Positions 44,490 through 54,349 of a stretch of 64,000 bases of DNA are shown here, in pieces. Every line of letters starts with the position of its first letter. The stretch's first letter is position 1. Under the pieces are notes generated by a model. It saw only the letters and a list, made by a program, of their open reading frames with translations, made no database searches and was not told where the DNA came from. Made by a program: the position numbers and the translations under genes. Source of the stretch: Dolomedes plantarius (taxonomy: Eukaryota; Arthropoda; Arachnida; Araneae; Dolomedidae); contig OU015494.1 of NCBI GenBank assembly GCA_907164885.2, positions 224,501 through 288,500 on the forward strand. Reading direction: 5' to 3'.

Positions 44490-45077
44490 ACGGATATGAG
44501 GGTCTTTTTAGGATTAGCTGGCTACTATAGCCGATACATTCCGATGTTTTCAGTGATAGCGGCTCCCTTAACGAAAGCTTTGAAAGGGACAACTAGAAAA
44601 GGAGACATCGACTGGACTGAGGACTGTGGAGAGGCTTTCCAAAAACTAAAAGATAAACTAACCAGCCATCCAGTTCTCTACTCCCTGAAATTTGATAGAG
44701 AATTTATTTTGCAGACAGACGCCTCAGATTTGGGTATGGGTGTGGTGTTAACTCAACTCGATGATGAAGGTGAAGAACACCCAATTATATATCTAAGCAA
44801 GAAGTTCTCCGAAACCGAAAAACGATACTGTACAACAGAAAAAGAGTGTGCTAGCATAATTTTCGCAATAAAAAAATTGCATCATTACCAGGATGGTCAA
44901 GAATTTACTATCCAAACGGATCATCATCCTTTAACTTGGCTAAAAACAAATGCTAGTTCTAATGCTAGACTGATGCGTTGGGCCCTTGTTCTCCAGCCTT
45001 TTAATTTTTCTGTTGTTCATAGGGCAGGTTTGAAGAATAGGAATGCTGATAGTCTGCGTAGAGCCTCTCTAGATTAA
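44490..45077 (+). pseudogene. Gypsy RNase H
   Basis: GLAGYYSRYIPMFSVIAAPL is the connection, then LQTDASDLGMGVVLTQ (first Asp), YCTTEKECASIIFAIKK (Glu), FTIQTDHHPLTWL (second Asp) and RAGLKNRNADSLRR (last Asp) follow. The polyprotein stops at 45075-45077. No integrase follows before the polypurine tract 480 bp later, which confirms the unusual order. Confidence 0.92.
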
Positions 45078-45551
45078 CAAGGCTATACTTATACCCGAAA
45101 AAGGGTATTGTAACTGTATTGCAGTGCAACTGTTATTATATATATATATTTCCCATGTTTATTTTAGTTTATTCATTTAATTTGTTTTTGTCTTAGATAA
45201 TACATTGTGAAAATGTTATGTTATAATGGATATTGTGTAAAAATTATGATACTGTAAACAGAATAATGCTAGCTAATATGAGGTACATATGTGGTAGTAG
45301 ATTCGGTAATGTTTTGAATTCAATCCACTACCTTTATTCAGTTGATTTTCCGTTAATTACATGTTACATTTACGTTTCTTTTTTTTTTTTGTTGTTGTTT
45401 TGTGTGTGTGGATCCCTAATAACTTTAATCACTTGGTACTTGTTTGTGTTCCCTTTAGTAAAGGAAAATGAACTTTTCGGTGATCATTTTATATTTGATG
45501 GTCCTGTATACCATCTGACTAACTTTTCCTTCGTAAAACTACAGAAAAGTT
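45078..45551. other. Gypsy 3' noncoding region
   Basis: AT- and T-rich. A 125-codon frame at 45233-45610 runs into the LTR and is hydrophobic by composition only. Confidence 0.55.
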
Positions 45552-45552
45552 T

Positions 45553-45567
45553 TCAAGGGGGGAGGAG
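45553..45567 (+). other. Gypsy polypurine tract
   Basis: CAAGGGGGGAGGAG directly precedes the 3' LTR. Confidence 0.85.
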
Positions 45568-45568
45568 T

Positions 45569-45843
45569 TGTGACGACCTCCCGATCGAGACCCGGAATGC
45601 GGTTTTTTGAAATGCTATCGAACGGAACTGAAATGAGGTAGCGTGGAACGAGCGGAGAGAAAAGGAAGTGTTGTTCGTGTTTCAGTGTAAAAAGAAGTAT
45701 AATTTTTTCGATTCTGTTGAGATATTATGCTACCGATATAGTGTGATGTGTTCTACACCAATTTTTGTGTTGTGTTGCCCTCGTCTCGTCAATATAAAAT
45801 AAAGTTTGTTTTTCCTGTTAATTAGCTGTCTTGTTACGGTACA
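45569..45843 (+). repeat. Gypsy 3' LTR
   Basis: 275 bp; seven substitutions against the 5' copy. Confidence 0.92.
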
Positions 45844-45957
45844 ATCTGGAACTATAAGGCCTGGGAAGCTGAAATTTCGTTGGTTGGTTTCCTTTGAGCC
45901 CTAGGAGCACACCAATAATTTTTTTAGTTCAAATTTTAAGGGGTTTAGGTTGTGGCC

Positions 45958-46690
45958 AAGAAAGATGTTTAAAAAGCAACTTTTTAGGAGGTTGAAAAGT
46001 GGTTCTAAATCCCAAAAATAAAAATGAAATATCCAAAACTCGTATTTAAATTCAGATCATTGTCGTTAAATTCTGCGATGAACTCCTCATGAGAAATGAC
46101 CCCACATTACTGCTAAAGTTGATTGAAATTAAATGAACCAAATGACATAATTCATAGCACTGGTGTAATATGTGGCGAAGCACGTGTATAAAACTTACGA
46201 AAGCAGTTATTAAACATGCATCAACATTTTCAGCAGCAGCATGTTTAAAAAAGTATTTGGAAAACACATGGAAAAGTAAAAAAAAAATAATAAGTAGCTG
46301 AAGAACAAGATTTCGCTATAGATAATTTTAGATCTAATTAAAATTTTCATATTAAAGACAAAATATGAATACACTCTTAGTAAAAAAAAAAAGCGACGCG
46401 CCAAGAAGGGGTAATGCAAATTGGACACAAATTGATATGCATACAGGTTTCGACGGAAAATGGAAATATTTAAAGTTTGGCAATCGGGATTTTAAAGTAA
46501 TGGCAATCGGGAACCGTAGAACCAGTTTTCCTTGTGAATTCTGACTGTTTTGCCGCAATCTTTAATATGACATCTCCAGCTACTGGTCGATTAAAATAGG
46601 CACGAATGTTGTGAAAGTTCGGGCATACACGCTGACTGGTTAAAATTCCACGGATCTGGAAAAAAGACACTGCATCTTCTTTCTTTTGGT
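45958..46690. other. Spacer of the inverted repeat, no gene
   Basis: 46235-46370 repeats part of the left arm (the GCATGTTTAAAAA to AAAATATGAAT stretch) in plus orientation. The remainder is unassigned and has no supported coding. Confidence 0.5.
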
Positions 46691-47888
46691 CTATATTACA
46701 CTATCAAAGTTCTTTGAGAAAGATATTTTTTTAAAGTTATTTGTATCTTTTATAACAGTTATACATAAAAGAAATGCTATAACCTCAAAATACCCCTATT
46801 ACACTATCAAAGTTCTTTGACAAAGATCTTTTATAAAAGTTATTTCTATATAAAGGGGCTAAATCTCTTAAAACTCGAGCTCTTAAAAAAGATTTATTGG
46901 TGTGTACCTAGGGCTTAAGGGGAAGTTCCATACAAAATTTCAGCTTCCTAGACCCTATGGTATCAGAGATACAGTGGGATTTTTTAGGGGGGAGGGGCTA
47001 AACCACTTAAAATTCAAGCTCTTAAAAAAGATTTATTGGTGTGTACCTAGGGCTTAAGGGGAACCACCATGCAAAATTTCAGCTTTCTAGGCCTTATGGT
47101 TCCAGAGATACAATGGGGGTTTTTTAGAGGGGGTTAAGTCCCTTTTAACCGCTTAAAATTTGCATTTTTCAAAAAGATTTTTTTAGTGGGCACCTAGGGC
47201 TTAAGGGAAACCACCATACGAAATTTCAGCTTCCTGGGTCCTATGGTTTCAGAGATACAACGGGTTTTTTTTCAGTGGGGGAGAGGGTTAAGCACCTTTT
47301 AAACCCCTTAAAATTTGTACTTTTTAAAAATATTTATTAGTAGGCATGTAGAGCTTAGGAGTAACCACCATGGAAAATTTCAGCATCCTAAGACCTTTTC
47401 CTTCGAAAGATTTGCGTTTTTAACATACTCATTTTGAATATTTTTCGTGTATTTCTGTTTTGTCATTAGTGCGCAATTTATAATTGGAGCTAAAATTATT
47501 TCGAATCGAAATCTTGTTCTTTATCTCCCGCGTTTCCCACACATTTGTATTTTTTTAACATGCTATTGCTCTAAATGTTTATAACATCCGGGCACCGAAA
47601 TCTTTTATAAAACTTTGACGAAGAGCTCAACTTTTATAAAAGTTATCTTTTATCAAAGTTCAGGTATTACACTGTCATATTTCTCGTCAAACTTATTTTA
47701 TAAAAGATCTTTGTCAAATAACTTTCATAACGTAAAAAAATAAAGAAAATCTTCAAAACGAAACTTAAAACGGGAGCGAAAAGCAATGAATGGCGAAAAC
47801 AATATTATCAAGAATGATGGGGCTCATAATTGGCGCTTTATTGCCGTTTTCTCGCCAAACCGCAAAGTTTCAGCTATAATACGTAAGT
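46690..47888 (-). repeat. Right arm of the inverted repeat
   Basis: Four ~130-bp units in reverse orientation are centred near 46937, 47072, 47219 and 47367, followed by the arm sequence to 47580. ACACTATCAAAGTTCTTTGA occurs at about 46691 and 46791, and a diverged inverted match at about 47655-47720, as the ends of a smaller nested MITE might. Confidence 0.8.
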
Positions 47889-47924
47889 GCCGAAAAGTCT
47901 GCTAAACCTGTAACTTCAGCTTTT

Positions 47925-49225
47925 TTGCTGCAATGCCAGGCTGAATCTAGCTAAATTCTAAGGAGTTTATTATAAATTTATATTGTTTTATATTACATTT
48001 TCACATTAATGAGGTGTATACCCATGCTTTTTTTATACTATGTTATTTATACTGTGTTAAATTTTTCATGCAGAGTTCACAAAGCCAAAAGACAATGACA
48101 TTTCTTTTTCAGCTTTTTGTGGTACAATGATGAAAGGCTGGACCTAGCTAAATTCTGAGGAGTTTATTATAAATGTGAATATTTTTATATTGGGTTTTTC
48201 ATTTTATTCATGTGTATAACACTTCACATGCTTTTATTTCTAAGTTATTTATACTGTGTTTAGTTTTTAAATTGAGTTTGTATAACAAACATTCATATTG
48301 AATCCCGAAATAAGAAACGACAAACATGTTATGAAGCTGCTTTGAGGTAATATGGGGATCAGTTTAATTGAGCAGAGATTTATATGGAGTTTATTATGGA
48401 GAGGATGTTTCTATTGTTACAGAATCTTGCATGTATGGTGCGTAATTGTAGATTTCTATTAATTTTTACGTTTCTCAGTGTCTTCTGCCTATAATTTAAT
48501 ACTTTAATTTTTTTGCTACAGAATCTTGCATTTATGGTGCGTGGAGCCCTAATTGCAGATTTCTAATAATTTTTACGTTTGTCAGGGCTTTCTAACTATA
48601 CTTTAATAATTTGATTTTTTTTATTGAATTATTTACATTTTACTTAAATTCAATTCAAGGGATACGTTGTTTAGTTTTTATTTATACTGTGTTATTTATA
48701 CTGTTATTTATTTTATGTTATTTATACTGTGTTTAGTTTTAAATTGATTTTGGTTAAACATTCAACAATTTGACATTTTTAATTTTCAGCTTTACTTTTC
48801 AAAATTCTTTACTTACCAAAAGACAATTTGACATTTTCCTTTTCAGCGTTTAGTGGTTTATTATAAATGTAAATATTTTATTCTTCAGCTTTTTTTGCAC
48901 CAATGATGAAGAGCTAAATCTAGCTGAATTCTGAGGAGTATATTATAAATTTATATATTTTCATAATGGCTTTTCTTTTTATTCATGTGTATAACATGTC
49001 GAATGTTTTTTTCTATGTTATTTATACTGTGTTTAGTTTTGAAATTGATTTTGGTTAACAAGCATTCGACAAATTGAAATTTTTACCTTTCAACTTTTAG
49101 TGGTGCAAGGATGAAAAGCTGCATCTACCTGAATTCTTATATGTGCATAACATTTCACATGCTTTTTTCCCCAAGTTATTTCTACTGTGTTTAGTTTTTA
49201 ATAGATTTTGATAACAAACATTCTT
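47925..49225. repeat. Imperfect ~190-bp tandem repeats
   Basis: The unit runs AGCTAAATTCTGAGGAGTTT, ATTCATGTGTATAACA, TTATTTATACTGTGTTTAG and a TTTTCAGCTTTT end. Copies start near 47935, 48130, 48895 and 49100, with partial ones between. A different ~120-bp duplication (TTACAGAATCTTGCAT...) interrupts them at 48415-48590. Confidence 0.75.
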
Positions 49226-49644
49226 ACAATCCCGGGCAACGCCGGCTACTTCAGAAAATAACAGATAAAAATATAACAGCATTGTCATTTACAATCCACA
49301 AAATATTTTGTACTTGTTCTCAAATGAACACTACATAGCTTAACCTTTTATATTTACCATAAAAAAACACAGTATCAGAAACTATTATTTTCACTTCAGA
49401 AATTGTTTTCCTTATATCAAATTTCTCAGAAAATTTAACTCAGCACTTATTGCATTAAATAACACTAAAAATTATTCAGAATTCACACTATTTCAAAAAT
49501 TCACACGAAAGCCAGAATCTGTTATAAAAGAATCGGCCTACCTGTAATTTTCCATGCTCTTCGTCGACATCCGTAGAGGCAACTTGTCTTTCAATCAACC
49601 TAGTAGCTATCAGGACTTGACACCAAAAATACCTACACACAGAC
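49226..49644. other. Unassigned, no gene
   Basis: Opens with CCCGGGCAACGCCGG at 49232. 49560-49640 may be the leader of the LTR element to its right (minus strand). Confidence 0.35.
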
Positions 49645-50193
49645 TGTAAGGACTTCGACTTTAATAAAAGACTGCCAACCTTTTTGTATTTTATGCTTTA
49701 ATTGTATTTCTCGATTAAATACAGACTATTTACAAAATAAAAGAAATTAAATTTATGGGTTCACACGGCGTCGACGAGGAAGGTCAGACTTGAATTGTCA
49801 CTGCGCTCATTCCAGTCTTTCTCGTCTCGGCAGCATCTCCTTGTCTCCGGCTCCAGTATCACTCTATCTTCATCTCTAACTAACTCTGACTAACTATCTC
49901 CACCGGCCTTCGGAGACTTTATATACCTGCTCTTGAAGTTTTCGAAAGGTCTGGGACATGCCTTCTTTCGTTATTCAGGTACATTCCCAGCCGATTAGGT
50001 GCATCCGGTCAGTGGTTCCCCTTTGTAGCTGACTTACTGTTCCGCCAGCTGTCGTTAGCGTGTCCCGCCTTTTATGTCGCTAAGCGACTGTCTGCTACCG
50101 TCGAAATCAATTATGTGCAGAAGTCGCACGCTGGGTAGTCTTTCCTGGAATTTCCACGTGCGAAGATTATCGTTATTGTACGGGAGTCGTTAC
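49645..50193 (-). repeat. LTR, minus strand, with possible primer site
   Basis: On the minus strand it begins TGTAACGACTCCCGTACAAT and ends AAGTCCTTACA. It has GTATATAAAGT (a TATA box) near 49925 and an AATAAA-type signal. Beyond the end the minus strand reads TTTTGGTGTCAAGTCC, like some gypsy primer-binding sites. No target duplication is found and no pol follows, so this is a lone fragment. Confidence 0.5.
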
Positions 50194-50590
50194 ACAATCT
50201 ATACCCTTCAACCAGAAAAAACTCCTTGAGGTCCCAAATAAGTGGACTCAACTCAAAAATGTACTACAGAACTCAGTTCGACAATTAGGTTTTGGTAATA
50301 ATTTTAAAGATGCAATAAGTGTTACTGTCGTCGTCGAATTGATATCCAAATATGTGAGATAAAATAGCAAGTGTTACAAGTTTCTTTCTCACAAAATGCC
50401 TGTGTTACTGAGTACTATTAAATAAATTAAATTACGAAAGGAAATTAAAGGACGATGCGTGAAAAATTTAAATTTAAAGGTTTTAAGTAATAGAATAGAT
50501 ATAAAAAAGGGGGAAGCAAAAATTTTGCACACACACATCTCTCTCTCTCTTGAGTTGTCTCATATATCACACACACACACATATACACAA
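50194..50590. repeat. Unassigned, ends in CA/CT microsatellite
   Basis: No gene. 50528-50590 is a (CA)/(TC) simple repeat. Confidence 0.6.
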
Positions 50591-50649
50591 GGGCCAATCA
50601 AAAAGTTAGTTGCACTCCTTGGAAAAAACAAAATCGGGTTAAAATTGTA

Positions 50650-51150
50650 GAACAAAGTTTTACTAACATAAAAGTATAATACATAATCTATTTCTCGACG
50701 TAATCACCTCCTTTATTTTAAGATTTGAGGCGTTGAAAGGCAAAGTGGTGCAAGTCACTTTTTCAACTTTCTTCATTTGGGGGCAAATATGCAATCTCCA
50801 TGTTCAATTTATGGTGAAATTGTAAATAGTTATTATTTGCAATATTGTAATAATTGTTATGAATTATAATTTCCTCAATTTATGGTGGAATTTTTTGTAG
50901 TTTTTGCAGTTAAACTCTTTTGACTTACACCATTTGACTTACTGACTTACACCACTTTGTCTTTCACCACCTCATTTGTTGAGGCGTGATAGCAGTTTCT
51001 CCATGCCATCTGCGAAGAATTACCGTCCAATGTGAGATAACCATTGTTGGGTTGCAACATTTACCTCCTTATCCGAGTGATATAGTCGCTTTGCAAGTTC
51101 TTGTTCCATGGGGCCGAAGACGTGGAAGGTTACATGGCACAAGATTCCAC
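50650..51150 (-). pseudogene. mariner transposase C-terminal fragment
   Basis: 51020-51145 reads HVFGPMEQELAKRLYHSDKE and VATQQWLSH on the minus strand, then FFADGMEKLLSRLK. After removal of the MITE the strand continues NKGGDYVEK, the usual end of mariner transposases. The catalytic Asps lie upstream and are absent. The match is by motif memory of the family. Confidence 0.65.
50733..50978. mobile_element. 246-bp MITE with 8-bp duplication
   Basis: TTGAGGCG flanks it (50725-50732 and 50979-50986). Near the ends the sequence GAAAGGCAAAGTGGTGCAAG is matched inverted by 50943-50966 with about three mismatches. 8 bp suggests hAT or P ancestry. Confidence 0.65.
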
Positions 51151-51179
51151 ACTTCCTACTTAAACTCTTTCTAAAAGAT

Positions 51180-51300
51180 CTCTCGTTAGGGTCGCCGCAT
51201 GGGGTATCGCCACGGGCGTTCCAACCCGGGGGTGCAAGGGGTACGGGGCACACGGGCGGCACATCAAAGGGGGCGGCAAGTCAGCCGCCCGGATAAAAAA
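51180..51300. other. GC-rich block
   Basis: About 120 bp, far richer in G+C than its surroundings (CCCGGGGGTGCAAGGGG, GGGCGGCAAGTCAGCC). It could be one end of a DNA transposon. No partner end was found. Confidence 0.4.
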
Positions 51301-51827
51301 AAAATTTAAAACTAATTTATTAGAAAAATAATATAAAAATATCACCATTATGCTAGGTAACTACTTAGAGTTAAAAAATGCATTTTACAAGTATGACTGG
51401 AAATAAACAGTAATGCTTGGACTCAGAAGGGGAAGTGACGCGCCCAGGCGACAGTCGCGACCTATAGCCACAACTGTAGCTCTGTATAATAAGGCCCTTA
51501 GATTTATCGCTTTTGTGAAGCCAGTGTGTCTACAGGACATTGCTGATCTAGTGTAATTTTTGTTTATTCGGCACATGCCGGATGTGATGAGGTTTGCGCG
51601 CGAAAAATGTTAAAAGAAGGTTATTCTGGGAGATTTTGTCTTAGGCTGAGGTCGTGTCAGATCATTTGCGCTCCCGGTATGTTATTTTTATTGTGATTTC
51701 GTTTTGTAACTCTGTGTGTCTCTATATATAATCAAATGTGTTTGATTAAATTAAGACTTCGTTTTTATTTGGCGAAGCAAGAATGCCTATATTTTCATAA
51801 TTTAAATTCGGCCATGGAGAAATTTAC
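51301..51827. other. Unassigned, no gene
   Basis: No supported coding, no repeats recognised. Confidence 0.4.
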
Positions 51828-52413
51828 TTAAGGGGACAGTGGACCTTCAAACCTAACTTTTTTTGTTTTGAATGGATTTGCTTGAAATTTGAATATGTGA
51901 TTAGTACCATAGATATGTAAAAGTGGTTAAAATTGAAAGATGAAATATTAATAATTTATGAATCATGAATTATTAATTATATCAAAAATTGGCCTCATTA
52001 AAAACGTTCCAAGCGCATTTCTTTTGCATATAATATGGTCATTTTTATTTACAGGATACCTTATAGAACTAACAACGAAACTTATTGCTTATTTTAAGCA
52101 TTCATTAAAAATATAAAGAGAAAAAAATAATAGTGAAAACACCCTTTTTATTACGCAAAATACCTATAAATCATCTTTTCAAGTACAAAATTTAGAAATT
52201 CTGAGCTACGAAGCATAATTTTTTTCAATAATATTTATTTGATATACAGTTAAGTATAAAAAACTTAAATTTCAAAGCAATACGATCATTAGAAATGCGC
52301 CTGGAGTAGTTTGAATATTCGTATGACATGAAAATTTTTATTTTGAGAAAAACACATTTAAAGTTATTGCTGTTAGTAACCACATAATATCTAAATTAAA
52401 TACAAATGTCTAT

Positions 52414-53285
52414 TAGTGATGCGACATCGATAACAAAACATCGATGTTTTGAAACATTGATATTCAATATTAAAACATCGATGCTAATAAAACATCGCCC
52501 CAAAACCATCGATGTTTTTAAACATCGATGTTTCAGAACAGCCATTTTTTAAAACTGGTTTAGTAACCTCTAACATTAATGTTGCTTCGGTTAGTCGAGG
52601 GGGGGGAGGGGCTGATTTAATTTTACTCTCTGATTGGGCAAGCACAAATGACAAAAACTTGGTTGCTTTGGGCTACACTGATCACTCAAAATTCTCGTTG
52701 TAAATACCGCCATGTTTTGACTTCATATGTCCAGATAAATTCGTGGTATTGCCAGAAGTTTTGAGGGACTTAAGGCAAATATTGCATTTCTCTAATTTAT
52801 CAGTCGTTTTGTAAAAATATTTCCAAACGGTACTTTTGGGAGGCATCTTGCTAATAATATTAACGTCAACTTATATAAAACCAGAACATAACAAAAACTT
52901 AAATGGATGCACTCGTGTATATACTATTAGTAAAATAAAACCCCATGGAAGGTTCTGGAGTGTCAGGAACATTCCAAGCGCTCTGATTGGTTCATTGGTT
53001 GTTAATTGCCATTTGTCTGTTTGCTAAGGAATCATTCCCCCTTTTGTATTCGTCCTTTTCAGAATTCAGACTTACATTTACTGAGTGTGCAAATTATGCT
53101 ACGTGGTAAATTTTTTTATTACGATACTTTTTCATTAAAAAAAAACATCGAGACAACGTAAATCATCGAGCACAAAACATCGATGTTAAAAAAACATCGG
53201 CTTCAATAAATCGATGTTTAAAACATCGATGTTTTTATCAAAACATCGATGTTTTGAAAACATCGACATCGATGTCGCATCCCTA
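52414..53285 (-). mobile_element. Non-autonomous hAT element with intact BED finger (copy 2)
   Basis: 872 bp, flanked by the 8-bp repeat ATGTCTAT (52406-52413 and 53286-53293). It has the same termini, palindrome arrays and interior as copy 1 at 790-1622. Confidence 0.93.
52682..52846 (-). CDS. 54-residue BED zinc finger protein fragment
   Basis: From the ATG at 52846 the frame runs 54 residues to a TGA at 52682-52684. It reads MPPKSTVWKYFYKTTDKLEK, CNICLKSLKTSGNTTNLSGH and MKSKHGGIYNENF. Trp-x2-Phe-like aromatic pair, C-x2-C and H-x4-H all fit a BED finger, the DNA-binding module at the start of hAT transposases. It is short for the family because the catalytic and dimerisation parts are absent. 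Start chosen because the Met-Pro-Pro-Lys is shared with copy 1. Whether it is expressed is unknown. Confidence 0.75.
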   Translation of the reverse strand: MPPKSTVWKYFYKTTDKLEKCNICLKSLKTSGNTTNLSGHMKSKHGGIYNENFE

Positions 53286-54136
53286 ATGTCTATAACTAGG
53301 AAAGTAATCACAGAAATTAAAAAAATTCTTTTTGCAACACATTTCTACTCGTCCGTAGTTTCACAATTCAATAAAATAAAAAAAAAATCAAATTTTTGGA
53401 CAAATTTCACAATTTTAAAAGTCCACTGTCCCGACAATGGACCATGAAACACTTTTTTTTTATTTATCAACCAATTGCTATGGAATTTTGTATACTTATA
53501 CAGTGTTGTTTAGAGATGAAAATGCTAAATTAAAAAAAGATCAGAATGTAATTAATTAAGATATTAATTAAAATCAGTTTGTTAATTACTCTACTTAAAA
53601 ATGTTCCATGTGCATCAATTTTTGTCTCAGATATCTAATTTTCTTTCTTAAGCTAGCTTTATATAGTTATAATAAAAGTTAGTAGTAATATTAGATTTAC
53701 AGCCATATTTATAAAAACTAGAAAAGAAATCGATAAAAATAGGTCATTTTATGAAAAATTTTATAAATTTTTTTTTTATTGTAAAAATTTTAAGGTGTTT
53801 TAAAATGGCATAATGAATTTATCACTAAGTTTTATTCTAACATATATAAATAATCATTTTATGAAAATTCAAGAAAAATTATGACGCATGGAACATTTTG
53901 AACTTACCGAAGCGACATGAAAAGTTTATTTGGGAAAATAGCATTTAAAGTTTTAATTTAACGAAACATTTCCATTGTTTACATTTGGAAAAATACTTAT
54001 AACTCGGTTAATAATGATTGGATCAATATAACTTTTTTTTAACTTTAAAGCTGATGAGTTGCAGAATCATTTTCTGAATAAAAAAAAATCGTTTTTGAGA
54101 CATTTTTGTCAATCTGAAGGTCCATTGTCGCCTTAA

Positions 54137-54240
54137 ACAAAACCACATTGGTTTTAGCAGCGCTACTCCACGTCGCAACCAGTTGGGAAATATATTGTTC
54201 GTTTTTGTTTTAGCACATTTTAACCCACCATCCCATCAAA
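54137..54240. other. Short flank, no gene
   Basis: No feature seen between the MITE and the promoter-like region. Confidence 0.3.
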
Positions 54241-54318
54241 TCGCGTCGCATTGCCGGCATCGCATCGGTGCGGGCGGTTTTTGTCAGGTTGCAGGAAAAT
54301 ACTCTTATGCCCTGAGCC

Positions 54319-54326
54319 TATAAATA
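54319..54326 (+). promoter_or_regulatory. TATA box candidate of the ZMYM-type hAT
   Basis: TATAAATA lies in a GC-richer stretch, about 130 bp before a strong splice donor (CGCAG|GTAAGT at 54455/54456). A first noncoding exon probably spans about 54350-54455. Confidence 0.55.
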
Positions 54327-54349
54327 CACGGACCGGGATAATTTGCACT

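Larger units (their letters stand above)
41551..45843 (+). mobile_element. Gypsy-type LTR element with integrase upstream of reverse transcriptase
   Basis: 4293 bp between two 275-bp LTRs that differ at seven positions. It is inserted in a tandem unit of the left arm; the unit resumes after it. Order inside is stem-loop array, partial integrase, reverse transcriptase, RNase H. No gag or protease is seen. This is the order described for Gmr1-like elements. A clear target duplication is not visible. Confidence 0.88.
40530..47888. mobile_element. Foldback-like element: large inverted repeat with tandem-unit arms
   Basis: The outermost 24 bp at 40530-40553 are matched exactly, inverted, by 47865-47888. 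From about 40633 the left arm matches, inverted, about 47580 downwards, with roughly 85 percent identity over several hundred bases, then both arms run into arrays of a ~130-bp unit. The interior is a gypsy element (41551-45843) and unassigned DNA. Long inverted arms with internal tandem units recall Foldback/Galileo-type transposons. No transposase is seen. Confidence 0.7.
50591..51170 (-). mobile_element. mariner 3' fragment, minus strand
   Basis: GGGCCAATCAAAAAGTTAGT at 50590 looks like a mariner terminus. The fragment is cut at about 51170 on its upstream side and split by a MITE at 50733-50978. Confidence 0.6.
51832..54132. mobile_element. Two abutting TTAA-flanked MITEs of one family
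   Basis: The left end GGGGACAGTGGACCTTCAAA (51832) and right end, inverted, GGCGACAATGGACCTTCAGA (54132) are both bordered by TTAA (51828-51831, 54133-54136). At 53412-53436 two such ends meet back to back (GTCCACTGTCCC then GACAATGGACC), so there are two copies, about 51832-53423 and 53424-54132. The left one holds hAT copy 2. TTAA is the piggyBac target. No coding. Confidence 0.7.

Noticed and set aside
45233..45610. 125-codon hydrophobic frame that might be an envelope gene
   Set aside because: It runs into the LTR, is T-rich low-complexity, and lacks a signal peptide or any env motif.
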